Notes under the pieces: model-generated
What the model was told of the DNA's origin: nothing
What the model saw: the letters and a program-made list of their open reading frames with translations, nothing else
Databases searched by the model: none
Translations under genes and position numbers: made by a program
NCBI RefSeq assembly: GCF_009758205.1
Contig: NZ_WRXN01000001.1
Location: forward strand, 496,001 to 560,000
Origin: Chitinophaga tropicalis
Lineage (GTDB): Bacteria; Bacteroidota; Bacteroidia; Chitinophagales; Chitinophagaceae
Direction of reading: 5' to 3'
Length of the DNA: 64,000 nt
Shown here: positions 26,088-34,310 of the stretch, piece after piece
Layout: each line of letters begins with the position of its first letter
Numbering within the stretch: position 1 is the first letter of the stretch

Positions 26088-26975
26088 ATGAAAACATTCT
26101 TCACCCGGACAGCAACAGCACTGGTCTTTGTAGCAGTAATGCTGGGCGGGATACTCTATAGTCCCTTTACATTTTTCCTGCTTTTCCTCCTGGTAAATTT
26201 CTTTGCCCTGAAGGAATACTTCAAGCTGATCAGGCATATTGACCCTGATTACAACAATATCTCAGACTGGCATAAAACAGGATTGCTGATAGCCAGCTGC
26301 GCACTGGTAATGTCCTTCACAGGAGAGCATTTTTCCTCCTCCATGAACCTCTCCCTCGGATTCCTGGGCTGGTGGATCGCTGTTATCTTCCTCCTCATTT
26401 TACCAATAGCAGAGATCCTGCTCAGCAAGGACTTTTCCCTGAAAAATATGGGATATTCCGCCCTGGGACTGGCATACATCACCCTTTCCCTGGGACTGCT
26501 GGTACACCTGGCCCTGAACTATGACACCATCCGTTTTACCAATACCGCCATAGGTACCGGCCCCGGCTGGCTCATTCCCATGCTGCTCATCGCCTTTATA
26601 TGGATCAACGATACAATGGCCTACATTGTAGGCTCTCTCATAGGACGTACCCCCTTTGCACCCACCATCTCTCCTAAAAAGACCATAGAAGGTACCGTAG
26701 GAGGTATGATCCTGGCAATTGCCGCGGCGGGTGTATATGGCCATTTCTGGGGTACGCAGTGGCTTGCCCTTCAGCACTGGCTGGTACTGGCAGGCATTGC
26801 TGCTGTGTTTGGCACTGCCGGAGATCTTATCGAGTCCAAACTCAAACGTATGGCGGGTGTAAAAGATTCCGGCAGCATCATGCCCGGACATGGCGGCTTC
26901 CTGGACCGCTTTGATTCCCTGCTGCTGGCAGCGCCTTTCGCCTGGCTATACATACATTTCTTTGCAATGAATTAA
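26088..26975 (+). CDS. cdsA: Phosphatidate cytidylyltransferase (CDP-diacylglycerol synthase)
   Basis: Makes CDP-diacylglycerol from phosphatidic acid and CTP in the inner membrane, the precursor of phosphatidylserine and phosphatidylethanolamine. The 295-residue protein has about eight membrane helices, 'FIWINDTMAYIVGSLIGRTPFAPTISPKKTIEGTVGG', and the family signature near the C-terminus, 'SKLKRMAGVKDSGSIMPGHGGFLDRFDSLL', containing the K-D and DRxD metal-binding residues. It is 28 bp upstream of psd, the gene for a later step of the same pathway, so the two probably form an operon. Confidence 0.94.
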   Translation: MKTFFTRTATALVFVAVMLGGILYSPFTFFLLFLLVNFFALKEYFKLIRHIDPDYNNISDWHKTGLLIASCALVMSFTGEHFSSSMNLSLGFLGWWIAVIFLLILPIAEILLSKDFSLKNMGYSALGLAYITLSLGLLVHLALNYDTIRFTNTAIGTGPGWLIPMLLIAFIWINDTMAYIVGSLIGRTPFAPTISPKKTIEGTVGGMILAIAAAGVYGHFWGTQWLALQHWLVLAGIAAVFGTAGDLIESKLKRMAGVKDSGSIMPGHGGFLDRFDSLLLAAPFAWLYIHFFAMN

Positions 26976-27003
26976 CTTCGCATTATAAAATAAAAACATC
27001 ACA

Positions 27004-27660
27004 ATGAGGATCCATCGAGAAGGATTGGCCACCATTTTACTGACATTTGTAGTCCTGACACTGATCAACGTAGCAGTAACTTTTTTCCTGAGAGAGAATT
27101 TTCCGCTGCTGGCAAGGATCATAGCAGCTGTTTCCCTTGCTTTGTTCCTGTTTATCATCTCCTTCTTCCGTATTCCGGCAAGGGCCATGAAACAGGGAGA
27201 GTCCCTGGTTATTGCCCCCTGCGATGGTAAAGTAGTGGTAATTGAAGAAACCTATGAACCTGAGTATTTCAAGGACAAACGCCTGCAGGTATCTATCTTC
27301 ATGAGCCCGGCCAACGTGCATGTGAACAGGAACCCTATCAGCGGACAGGTAAAGCTGTCTCAGTACCATTCCGGTAAATACCTGGTAGCCTGGCACCCTA
27401 AATCATCTACCGAAAACGAACGTCACACCGTAGTGATCGGTAATGATAAAGCAGAAGTACTGGTAAGGCAGATCGCCGGTGCACTGGCCCGCCGTATTGT
27501 AAACTATCTGAAACCCGGCATGCAGGTAAAACAGAATGAAGAACTGGGTTTTATTAAATTTGGCTCCCGGGTAGACATCTACCTGCCGGTAGGTACCCCT
27601 GTTTCAGTAGAAATGAACCAGGTAGTGCGTGCAGGACAAACTGTTATTGCCACCATCTAA
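27004..27660 (+). CDS. psd: Phosphatidylserine decarboxylase (short, Psd-II type)
   Basis: Converts phosphatidylserine to phosphatidylethanolamine. The 218-residue proenzyme has two N-terminal hydrophobic segments ('GLATILLTFVVLTLINVAVTFFL', 'ARIIAAVSLALFLFIISFF'), the core 'VIAPCDGKVVVIEE', 'SIFMSPANVHVNRNPISG', and near the C-terminus 'LGFIKFGSRVDIYLPVG', where cleavage at Gly-Ser would create the pyruvoyl group. Short forms of this type are common in Bacteroidota and lack the long N-terminus of E. coli Psd. The phosphatidylserine synthase gene is not adjacent. Downstream lies a small secreted protein gene at 17 bp. Confidence 0.93.
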   Translation: MRIHREGLATILLTFVVLTLINVAVTFFLRENFPLLARIIAAVSLALFLFIISFFRIPARAMKQGESLVIAPCDGKVVVIEETYEPEYFKDKRLQVSIFMSPANVHVNRNPISGQVKLSQYHSGKYLVAWHPKSSTENERHTVVIGNDKAEVLVRQIAGALARRIVNYLKPGMQVKQNEELGFIKFGSRVDIYLPVGTPVSVEMNQVVRAGQTVIATI

Positions 27661-27677
27661 CTAAAAATAAAACAGCT

Positions 27678-27890
27678 ATGAAAAGATTACTTATCGGTGC
27701 AGTTGCTGTATTATTCATGACCAGCGCTGCTTTTGCACAGGAAAAGAAAGAAAAGTCCAAAAAAGAGGAGACTGCCTCCTGCTGTAAGAAGGATAAAGAT
27801 GCGAAGGCTTGTTGTAAACAGCCCTCAAAAACAGCTAGCTTAAGAACTAAGCCGAAGGTAATGCAGAATGCAAAGCCTGCGGGTAAGTAA
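27678..27890 (+). CDS. Small secreted Lys/Cys-rich protein of unknown function
   Basis: A 70-residue product: a clear signal peptide (MKRLLIGAVAVLFMTSAAFA, then QE) and a mature peptide of about 50 residues rich in Lys, with two Cys-Cys pairs ('SCCKKDKD' and 'ACCKQPSK'). I do not recognise a named family. The paired cysteines could bind metal or form disulfides in the periplasm. It starts 17 bp after psd and ends before a strong terminator, so it is probably the last gene of the cdsA-psd transcript; a role in the envelope is inference only. Confidence 0.65.
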   Translation: MKRLLIGAVAVLFMTSAAFAQEKKEKSKKEETASCCKKDKDAKACCKQPSKTASLRTKPKVMQNAKPAGK

Positions 27891-27907
27891 CATAGCCTGA
27901 ATCTTTT

Positions 27908-27949
27908 CAAAAAAGAGGCTGCACCTACATGTGCAGCCTCTTTTTTTGA
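27908..27949. terminator. Bidirectional terminator
   Basis: AAAAGAGGCTGCAC (27911-27924) pairs with GTGCAGCCTCTTTT (27931-27944) over CTACAT, with A-run and T-run on either side, between the converging small secreted protein and yjjG-like genes. Confidence 0.88.
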
Positions 27950-27957
27950 AAACCTTT

Positions 27958-28656
27958 TTACAATATTTCCCTCAGTTCATGAAGGCTCTGAATAGTATAA
28001 GTAGGCCTTATCTCCTCTGTAGCCGGCACCAGCGGGTTAAAATACACCTGGTCCATCCCCACATTGAATGCCCCAAGAATATCTATTTCCAGTGCATCCC
28101 CTATCATAATACTTGTATCCGTAGTTGCTTCCGCTTTGGTAATAGCGTATTCAAATATCTCCTTATAGGGCTTCAGACTGCCAGCCGTCTCTGAAGTAAT
28201 GATATGTGTAAAAAAATGATCTATCCCTGAACTTTTCAGCTTTTTCAGCTGGGTATCTTCAAACCCGTTAGTTATCAGGTGTATAGGATAGTTCTTCGTA
28301 GCCAGGTATTCCAGTACCTCTTTTGCATGCGGAAAAAGAGCCGTCTGTGTAGGCAGTAATTCCAGGAACTGATCGCTCAATGCCTCAGACAGTTTTTCAT
28401 CCCCTATCTTAAAATCTATCAATGTTAACCTGAAACGTTTTGTACGCAGGTCATGCCGGGTAATGAACCCTTTCCTGAAACGGTCCCACAGTTTATCATT
28501 ATGCACCATATATGTGCGGTGAAACAGCTCAAAAGAAGGTACCCCGCGGCCTTCCAGGTTATGTGCGTTGTAAAGTTGCTGTAATACCTGGTATGCGTTG
28601 GCTTCAAAATCCCATAGGGTATGGTCCAGGTCAAAAAATATGTGTTTGTATTTCAT
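27958..28656 (-). CDS. yjjG: YjjG-type noncanonical pyrimidine nucleotidase (HAD)
   Basis: HAD hydrolase that removes phosphate from nucleoside monophosphates, in E. coli clearing abnormal pyrimidine nucleotides. The 232-residue protein shows motif I 'IFFDLDHTLWDFEANA', motif II 'HLITNGFEDTQLKKLKSSGI', the lysine in 'SLKPYKEIFEYAI' and motif IV 'IMIGDALEIDILGAFNVGMD'. 'DLDHTLWDF' with the aromatic 'WDF' is typical of the YjjG group. ATG at 28656 with AAAGGAG-like sequence upstream, and TATCTTTG (complement of 28679-28686) as a likely -7 element. Divergent from the SDR gene. Confidence 0.88.
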   Translation of the reverse strand: MKYKHIFFDLDHTLWDFEANAYQVLQQLYNAHNLEGRGVPSFELFHRTYMVHNDKLWDRFRKGFITRHDLRTKRFRLTLIDFKIGDEKLSEALSDQFLELLPTQTALFPHAKEVLEYLATKNYPIHLITNGFEDTQLKKLKSSGIDHFFTHIITSETAGSLKPYKEIFEYAITKAEATTDTSIMIGDALEIDILGAFNVGMDQVYFNPLVPATEEIRPTYTIQSLHELREIL

Positions 28657-28746
28657 CTTCCGGTTCTCCTTTGCAGTACAAAGATAGGTTACTCAAGTTT
28701 CTCAGCTATTTTTTTACTATTTTCCCTCTTTGATTAACGGGAACTT

Positions 28747-29451
28747 ATGAATGCAGTAATAACAGGCGCCAGTAAAGGCATAGGCAAGGCTGTTGCCATA
28801 AAACTGGCCGTTGAAGGATTTAACGTAGCTATATGCGCAAGGAACGCCGCAACACTGGAGCAGACGGCAGAAGAGATCCGTGCCCATAACCCTGCCATAC
28901 AGGTATTAGCCATTCCAACAGATATGGGTAAGAAAGAAGATGTACTGGCTTTTGCAGAAAAGGTCAAAGCTGCCTTTAATACAATAGACATCCTGGTAAA
29001 CAACGCCGGGGTATTTGTACCCGGCGCACTGGCAGAACAGGAGGAAGGCTTATTGGAAAATATGATGGCAGCCAACGTATATAGCGCCTATCACCTTACC
29101 AGGCAGCTGTTACCCGGTATGAAAGCCGTACGTAAAGGACATATCTTCAACATGTGCTCTACCGCCAGCTATACCTCTCACCCCAACGGAGGCGCTTACA
29201 GCATCACCAAATTTGCCCTGCTGGGCTTTTCCCGGAACCTGCGTGAAGAACTGAAGTCACACAACGTCAAAGTCACATCCCTGAGCCCCGGCCCTACACT
29301 TACCGCCTCATGGGAAGGTTTTGATGCCCCACCCCGCCGTATGATGGAACCGGAAGACGTAGCCAACCTGCTATGGGCAGCATATACCCTCTCAGAACAG
29401 GCGGTTGTAGAAGAGGTGCTGATGCGCCCTATGCTGGGAGATATCTCATAA
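28747..29451 (+). CDS. Short-chain dehydrogenase/reductase
   Basis: Classical SDR of 234 residues with the NAD(P) motif 'ITGASKGIGKAVA' (TGxxxGIG), 'NNAG' at about residue 83, a catalytic Ser ('CSTASYTS') and Y-x3-K ('GAYSITK'). It resembles 3-oxoacyl-ACP reductases and other FabG-like enzymes in sequence, but the catalytic set alone does not fix the substrate. It stands about 110 bp upstream of batD, on the same strand, in front of a possible batD promoter. Confidence 0.87.
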   Translation: MNAVITGASKGIGKAVAIKLAVEGFNVAICARNAATLEQTAEEIRAHNPAIQVLAIPTDMGKKEDVLAFAEKVKAAFNTIDILVNNAGVFVPGALAEQEEGLLENMMAANVYSAYHLTRQLLPGMKAVRKGHIFNMCSTASYTSHPNGGAYSITKFALLGFSRNLREELKSHNVKVTSLSPGPTLTASWEGFDAPPRRMMEPEDVANLLWAAYTLSEQAVVEEVLMRPMLGDIS

Positions 29452-29544
29452 ACCCTTAACCAGCAAGTACTTCCCCATTCATATCTACATTTTTTTTAAC
29501 TAACTTTTAACTGGGCACGGAACGCCAACAGGAAAGGCTTTGGC

Positions 29545-29552
29545 TAAATTTG
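29545..29552 (+). promoter_or_regulatory. Candidate -7 element of batD
   Basis: TAAATTTG ends 9 bp before the batD ATG at 29562; no convincing -33 TTG is visible. If used, the 5' leader would be only a few bases long. Confidence 0.35.
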
Positions 29553-29561
29553 TTAAGCATT

Positions 29562-31532
29562 ATGAAGGTCACCACTGTTAGTATAAGGAAGATTGTGCTA
29601 TCCCTGTTTTTTTGTCTGGGCATAGTAACATGCCTGCAGGCGCAGGATGTCAGATTTACCACCATTGTAAGTAACAATAAGGTAGCTCTGGACGAGCCGT
29701 TCCAGATCCAGTTCATGCTGGAAAACGGCAGTGACGTTAATAATTTCAAAATCCCCTCCCTTAACGATTTTGATGTGCTGCAGGGACCATCCCAGATGCA
29801 GAGTCAATCTATCATGAACGGCCGCCGTTCTGAATCTTTCTCTGTTATCTTCGTGCTGCAGCCCAAAAGGGTGGGCAACTTCACCATCAGGGGCGCCGAA
29901 GCCCGGGTGAATGGCAACCTTGTACATTCCAACCCGGTCACTATAGAAGTTACAAAAGCTTCCCGCGGCGGTGCAAGCCAGCAACAGCCTGTGCAGCAAA
30001 TGCCCAATGGCTGGCCGCCACAGCGCCAGCAGGGTAGAAGCCAGCAGGAAGAAATGGAAGGGGTGCTTAAGAACGGAGAAGATGTAAATGCCAAACTACG
30101 CAAGAACATCTTCGTGAAAGTAGATGTGGATAAAACCACTTTATATGAAGGCGAACAGCTCACTGCCACCTATAAGCTGTATACCCGCCTTCCCACCAAC
30201 TCCAGCGTTACCAAAGTGCCGGCCTTCAAAGGCTTCTCTGCCAAAGACATAGAATTACCTAATCCGCCGCAGGCCTCCGAAGAAACAGTTAATGGCATTC
30301 CCTACAGGGTTTTCACCATCCGCAAAACATTGCTCTTCCCCATGCAGTCAGGTACACTGGAACTTGACCCGGTCGAGGTAGACAATCATGTAAGACTGGT
30401 AAAACTGGTAAAGAATAACAATAAACAAAAAAGCAGGGACCCGTTCGCAGATCTCTTCAACGATCCCTCTTTCAATGATCCCTTCTTTGACGATTTCTTC
30501 AACCGTCCGGAAGTGACATATGAAGATGTTCCCTACAAGATCCAGACAGCCCCGGTAAAAGTAACCGTAAAACCACTGCCTGTTGATAACCGCCCTGTCA
30601 GCTACAACGGCGCAGTAGGGAAATTCAGCATGACAGCTTCTGTTGACAAGCAAACGCTCAGCACAGACGATGCACTCACCCTGAAAGTGGTTATATCCGG
30701 GCAGGGCAACGTCAACCTCCTGAACGCCCCGAAAGTGGATATCCCCTCCGGGTTTGAAAAATATGATCCCAAGGTCACTGATAATATAGAAAAGAACAGC
30801 AACCCGCTCTCCGGCACCCGCCAGTTTGAATTTGTGCTGATGCCACTGGAAGCGGGCGATCAGACCATTCCCGCTGTGGAATTCTCTTACTTTGATCCTG
30901 CCGCCAACAGCTACAAGACAATACGGTCACAACCGTTTACATTGCATGTAACTCCCGGCAAACAGACCAAACGCGATAAAGAAGACTTCAGCCTGAAAGG
31001 CAATACCATCACCTCCAACTATAACGGAGCACTGAAATGGGTAAAACAAAGCCGTTTCCTGCTTACCAGCCCGTTATTCTATATCCTGCTGCTCATACCT
31101 GTACTGCTGCTCATTGCCGCTATTCTCTACAGGCGCAGACAGGATTACAAACAGAATAACGCAGCCTTCCTGAAACACCGTTTTGCCAATAAGGTGGCGT
31201 TGAAGCGGCTGGAACTCGCGGCCCGTTATCTGAAAGAAGGAAAAGATAAAGCCTTCTATGAAGAGACTTCCCGTGCAGTATGGGGTTACCTGAGCAACAA
31301 GCTGCATATTCCCTTTGCAGATCTCAGCAAACAGCTCATCCAGGACAGGCTTGCACAGCAACAGATCAACGGTCAGCATACCGCTGCATTGTTTGATCTG
31401 CTGGATAACTGCGAAATGGCCCTGTACACACCCATGCATAACAATGACAGAATGCAGGGCACCTACCAGCAGGCCGTAACTGTTATCAGTCAGCTGGAAG
31501 ATGAACTGCAACGCGCAAAGAGTGTTGTGTGA
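29562..31532 (+). CDS. batD: BatD family protein (oxygen-tolerance/Bat operon)
   Basis: A 656-residue exported membrane protein. ATG 29562 gives a signal peptide ('IVLSLFFCLGIVTCLQAQ'); the open frame upstream starts only at a TTG. The body consists of Ig-like beta domains typical of BatD ('VSNNKVALDEPFQIQFMLENGSDVNNFKIPSLNDFDVLQGPSQ', 'VDKTTLYEGEQLTATYKLYTRL'), then one transmembrane helix ('LLTSPLFYILLLIPVLLLIAAILY') and a cytoplasmic tail with helices ('RHRFANKVALKRLELAARYL'). Bat genes were linked to aerotolerance in Bacteroides. Here batD is followed by batE 20 bp on, but batA, batB, batC and the moxR/DUF58 genes that normally precede it are absent. Confidence 0.9.
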   Translation: MKVTTVSIRKIVLSLFFCLGIVTCLQAQDVRFTTIVSNNKVALDEPFQIQFMLENGSDVNNFKIPSLNDFDVLQGPSQMQSQSIMNGRRSESFSVIFVLQPKRVGNFTIRGAEARVNGNLVHSNPVTIEVTKASRGGASQQQPVQQMPNGWPPQRQQGRSQQEEMEGVLKNGEDVNAKLRKNIFVKVDVDKTTLYEGEQLTATYKLYTRLPTNSSVTKVPAFKGFSAKDIELPNPPQASEETVNGIPYRVFTIRKTLLFPMQSGTLELDPVEVDNHVRLVKLVKNNNKQKSRDPFADLFNDPSFNDPFFDDFFNRPEVTYEDVPYKIQTAPVKVTVKPLPVDNRPVSYNGAVGKFSMTASVDKQTLSTDDALTLKVVISGQGNVNLLNAPKVDIPSGFEKYDPKVTDNIEKNSNPLSGTRQFEFVLMPLEAGDQTIPAVEFSYFDPAANSYKTIRSQPFTLHVTPGKQTKRDKEDFSLKGNTITSNYNGALKWVKQSRFLLTSPLFYILLLIPVLLLIAAILYRRRQDYKQNNAAFLKHRFANKVALKRLELAARYLKEGKDKAFYEETSRAVWGYLSNKLHIPFADLSKQLIQDRLAQQQINGQHTAALFDLLDNCEMALYTPMHNNDRMQGTYQQAVTVISQLEDELQRAKSVV

Positions 31533-31552
31533 AATAAGACAACTATCAACGG

Positions 31553-32314
31553 ATGAAAACAATATTAACAGCCATTTGCTTCCTGTTCCTGGCATGTCAG
31601 TCAATGATGGCCGCTTCTGAGCCACAGCAGCAGTTTGAAAAGGCCAACAGCCTCTTCAGGCAGAAACAGTATAGTGAAGCTGCAGCTATTTACCAGCAGC
31701 TGATCAGTGAAGGATACCATCAGCCGGAACTATTCCTCAATGCAGGCAATGCCTGGTACAAAGCCAACCGTACGGGCATGGCCATTTACAACTATGAAAA
31801 AGCACTGTTTGAAGACCCGTTCAGCAAACAGGCAGCCCACAATCTTTCTATTGCCAACCAGCGGGTAGAAGGTTATGTAAATGACCTGCCATTACTGTTC
31901 TTCCAGCAATGGTGGCTGCAGGTATTACAGTTGCATACCCCCAATGGCTGGGCCACAGGTGCTGTCATTTTCTTCTGGCTGTCCATTGCAGGCATTATCG
32001 CCATATTGCTGGCGCCTGCATTCAGGCCAGCTGTTTTACGCTGGGCAACCGGGGTGGCCGCATTCTTTTTTCTATGTTATCTCAGCCTGAGTATCAGTGC
32101 TTTCTATAGATCGTCCCATACCAACAGCTCCGGTATTGTGCTGAACGCTGCCGCGAAAGTGAAGTCCGCTCCTGACCAGGAGAGCAGGGACATTTTCGAA
32201 TTACATGAAGGAGTTAAAGTACAGGTCACAGATTCCACCCAGGAATACTGCAAAATATTGCTGCCGGATGGCAAGACCGGCTGGCTGGCTTGTGCAGAGA
32301 TAAAGAGGTTGTAG
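31553..32314 (+). CDS. batE: BatE-like TPR protein with SH3 domain
   Basis: A 253-residue protein: signal peptide ('ILTAICFLFLACQSMMAA'), two TPR-like repeats ('FEKANSLFRQKQYSEAAAIYQQLI', 'AGNAWYKANRTGMAIYNYEKALFEDPF'), two transmembrane helices ('GAVIFFWLSIAGIIAILLAPAF', 'WATGVAAFFFLCYLSLSISAFY') and a C-terminal bacterial SH3-like domain ('SSGIVLNAAAKVKSAPDQESRDIFELHEG...KTGWLACAEIKRL'). This TPR-TM-SH3 layout is that of BatE. Located 20 bp after batD and surely cotranscribed. Its stop lies next to a convergent terminator. Confidence 0.87.
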   Translation: MKTILTAICFLFLACQSMMAASEPQQQFEKANSLFRQKQYSEAAAIYQQLISEGYHQPELFLNAGNAWYKANRTGMAIYNYEKALFEDPFSKQAAHNLSIANQRVEGYVNDLPLLFFQQWWLQVLQLHTPNGWATGAVIFFWLSIAGIIAILLAPAFRPAVLRWATGVAAFFFLCYLSLSISAFYRSSHTNSSGIVLNAAAKVKSAPDQESRDIFELHEGVKVQVTDSTQEYCKILLPDGKTGWLACAEIKRL

Positions 32315-32315
32315 A

Positions 32316-32355
32316 TAAGTTGCAGGCCGCAGGCCAACGTGTGGCTTGCAACTTA
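32316..32355. terminator. Convergent terminator between batE and the LytTR regulator gene
   Basis: TAAGTTGCA (32316-32324) pairs with TGCAACTTA (32347-32355); inside it lies the repeat core GGCCGCAGGCCA (32325-32336). The stop codon of the LytTR gene (32353-32355) is part of the right arm. Confidence 0.6.
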
Positions 32356-33108
32356 AAGCTTTTCTATTCTTTCCATAAATTCCTGCTTACGGTTACGGGA
32401 TACAGGTATACAGTTCCCATTGCACATAATGATCTCCCCTCCATCCCCCTTAATGTATCTTTCCATATAGTTCAGGTTCACCACATAGCTGTGATGCACC
32501 CTGAAAAACCCTTTATTTTTCAGGAGACTCTCTACTTCTTTCAATGAACGGCATACCAATGACGGCCCTTCTTCCTGCCGCAGGAATATTTTTGTATTCA
32601 CATCGTCCGCCATACAATAGAGGATGTCCTTTACCAGTATCATACGGAGCCCCTCAGGACTGGGCAATGCCAGCCGCTCTCCCGGGTACAGATGCTGATG
32701 CAGCATTTCCATCAGCATATCTGTCTTTCCGGCGGCCGCTTCCTTCCTGTCTGCCAGCTTTATCATGGCTTTGTGCACCGCTTCCTGCAGGTCTTCCCTG
32801 ATAATAGGCTTCATCAGGTAATCCAGGGCATTATGCCGGATGGCGTCCAGCGCGTAATGGTCGTAAGAGGTGGTTACTATAATGGCAAAAGAGGCTTCCC
32901 GGCATGCCTGTAATACTTCAAAACCATTCAGGCCCGGCATTTCCACATCGAGAAATATCAGGTCAGGTTGATACTTTTTTATTGCTTCCAATGCGGATGC
33001 CCCATCCGCGCAAACAGCCACTATGTCTACCGCAGGGCAATGTTTTTCCAGCAAAAGCTTCAGAACACTTCTGCTCAGTTTTTCATCATCCACTATAATA
33101 GTGCGCAT
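32353..33108 (-). CDS. LytTR-family response regulator
   Basis: A 251-residue regulator with an N-terminal receiver domain: 'TIIVDDEKLSR' acidic pair, phospho-acceptor Asp in 'DLIFLDVEMPGLNGFEVL' and Lys in 'YLMKPIIREDL'. The C-terminal LytTR DNA-binding domain spans about residues 150-250: 'ILVKDILYCMADDVNTKIFL', 'CRSLKEVESLLKNKGFFRVHHSYVVNLNYMERYIKGDGGEIIMCNGNCIPVSRNRKQEFM'. Partner kinases are LytS-like proteins; such a gene lies 216 bp upstream on the same strand, but a terminator separates them, so the regulator probably has its own promoter. Its kinase partner appears catalytically impaired (see that entry). Confidence 0.93.
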   Translation of the reverse strand: MRTIIVDDEKLSRSVLKLLLEKHCPAVDIVAVCADGASALEAIKKYQPDLIFLDVEMPGLNGFEVLQACREASFAIIVTTSYDHYALDAIRHNALDYLMKPIIREDLQEAVHKAMIKLADRKEAAAGKTDMLMEMLHQHLYPGERLALPSPEGLRMILVKDILYCMADDVNTKIFLRQEEGPSLVCRSLKEVESLLKNKGFFRVHHSYVVNLNYMERYIKGDGGEIIMCNGNCIPVSRNRKQEFMERIEKL

Positions 33109-33246
33109 GTATTGTATGTTCGTTGTCCCAAAGTACCCTCTCAGTCAGCATTACAAGCATAGGTGAGAGTAGTAAAAAATACGAAATTTCCTGTAAAGAT
33201 GGGAAAAGTTCCTGGATAGGCGGCGCCTCATGTTAATTTTCTGGCC

Positions 33247-33308
33247 GGCCGCAGGCCACCCCCTCCCACAAAAAAGGAGCTTTCGCCAAAGGCGAAAACT
33301 CCTTTTTT
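33247..33308 (-). terminator. Terminator hairpin with dispersed repeat
   Basis: AAAAAAGGAG (33270-33279) and CTCCTTTTTT (33299-33308) flank an inner TTTCGCC/GGCGAAA stem around AAA; it ends the LytS-like gene on the minus strand and separates it from the LytTR regulator gene. The adjoining GGCCGCAGGCCA at 33247-33258 is shared with loci at 32325 and 51466. Confidence 0.75.
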
Positions 33309-33323
33309 GAACACTTTTAGCTG

Positions 33324-34142
33324 TTATAACCTCGAAGACGCCTGATCCATCACAATAACTACCTGGTAACCACATGGTTGCTGCTTCTCATCAAACAACT
33401 GTTTCTCCGTAATACCAGCCTGCATATTATACCGCTCATTCAACGCCTGCAGACGGGCAGCGGCAATAGAGATCCCCCTGGTAAGATGAGCTTCTTCACG
33501 TGGCATATCCTGGTGTACACCATTATCTTCTATGCAAATAGATAACTGCTCCTTCTCCCGGCTGATAATGATCTGTAACCGGCCGCCGGTTTTACCGGGA
33601 CGCAATAATAAACGCCTCCATATGGCTTCCTGCACGTAAGGCTGTATGATCAGGGGAGGAACAAAAGTGACATGCTGAAAGACCTTAGACGTTATTTCCA
33701 CCTTGTATTCAAACTGAGGACCAAAACGAAGTTGTTCCAGTTGCAGGTAAAGGTCCAGCGCTTCCACATCTTCTTCCAGGTTCACCCACTCCTTGTTGCA
33801 ATTCCGGATAATAAGACGCATCAGACGGGCAAACCGCGTCAGGTACAGGGAAGCCATATCCGTACTGGTAGTAAGAATGTAGTGGTGTATAGCGTTCAGG
33901 CTGTTAAAAATAAAATGGGGGTCCATCTGCGCCTGGAAAGCATGCATTTCCAGGTGAACCAGCGATTGTTGCCTGTTAATCTCTTTTGCTGTATTCTGCC
34001 TGATCCGTCTTTCGCGTTGGTAGAAAACAACGCTTATCATAGTCAGGCTCAACAAGAAAAGCACCCAGTACGGCCAACCCGCTGCATTGAGTATGTCAGT
34101 GCAAAAATGCAAGTTCAAATAATTTGAGGGTTTCAAAAGCAC
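33324..34142 (-). CDS. LytS-like sensor histidine kinase, probably degenerate
   Basis: A 272-residue protein with one transmembrane helix ('WPYWVLFLLSLTMISVVFYQ', about 23-42), a coiled linker, the His_kinase domain with phospho-acceptor 'FQAQMDPHFIFNSLNAIHHYI', and a HATPase region. The ATP-binding N-box, normally 'QPFVENAIWHG' in this family, reads 'QPYVQEAIWRR', replacing the Mg-ATP asparagine by Glu; 'EDNGVHQD' remains, but the following glycine-rich box ('RGISIAAARL') is also poor. It may therefore be a pseudokinase. Most relatives carry a large N-terminal sensor, absent here. GTG start at 34142; no closer start keeps the helix. A LytTR regulator gene lies downstream. Confidence 0.8.
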   Translation of the reverse strand: MLLKPSNYLNLHFCTDILNAAGWPYWVLFLLSLTMISVVFYQRERRIRQNTAKEINRQQSLVHLEMHAFQAQMDPHFIFNSLNAIHHYILTTSTDMASLYLTRFARLMRLIIRNCNKEWVNLEEDVEALDLYLQLEQLRFGPQFEYKVEITSKVFQHVTFVPPLIIQPYVQEAIWRRLLLRPGKTGGRLQIIISREKEQLSICIEDNGVHQDMPREEAHLTRGISIAAARLQALNERYNMQAGITEKQLFDEKQQPCGYQVVIVMDQASSRL

Positions 34143-34310
34143 CTTACAGACACATGTTGTTGTTCTTTCAGCAGCACGGTATGCAACGGAGTTAAGACCT
34201 GGGTTAAATATCTGTCAAATCCGGTTGATGGGAAAGTGGCAATTATTACAAGGCAGCATTTAAGCCAAAACCGGGGCAAAAAGCAGGGTAAATGGTATTC
34301 CGGTTATCTG

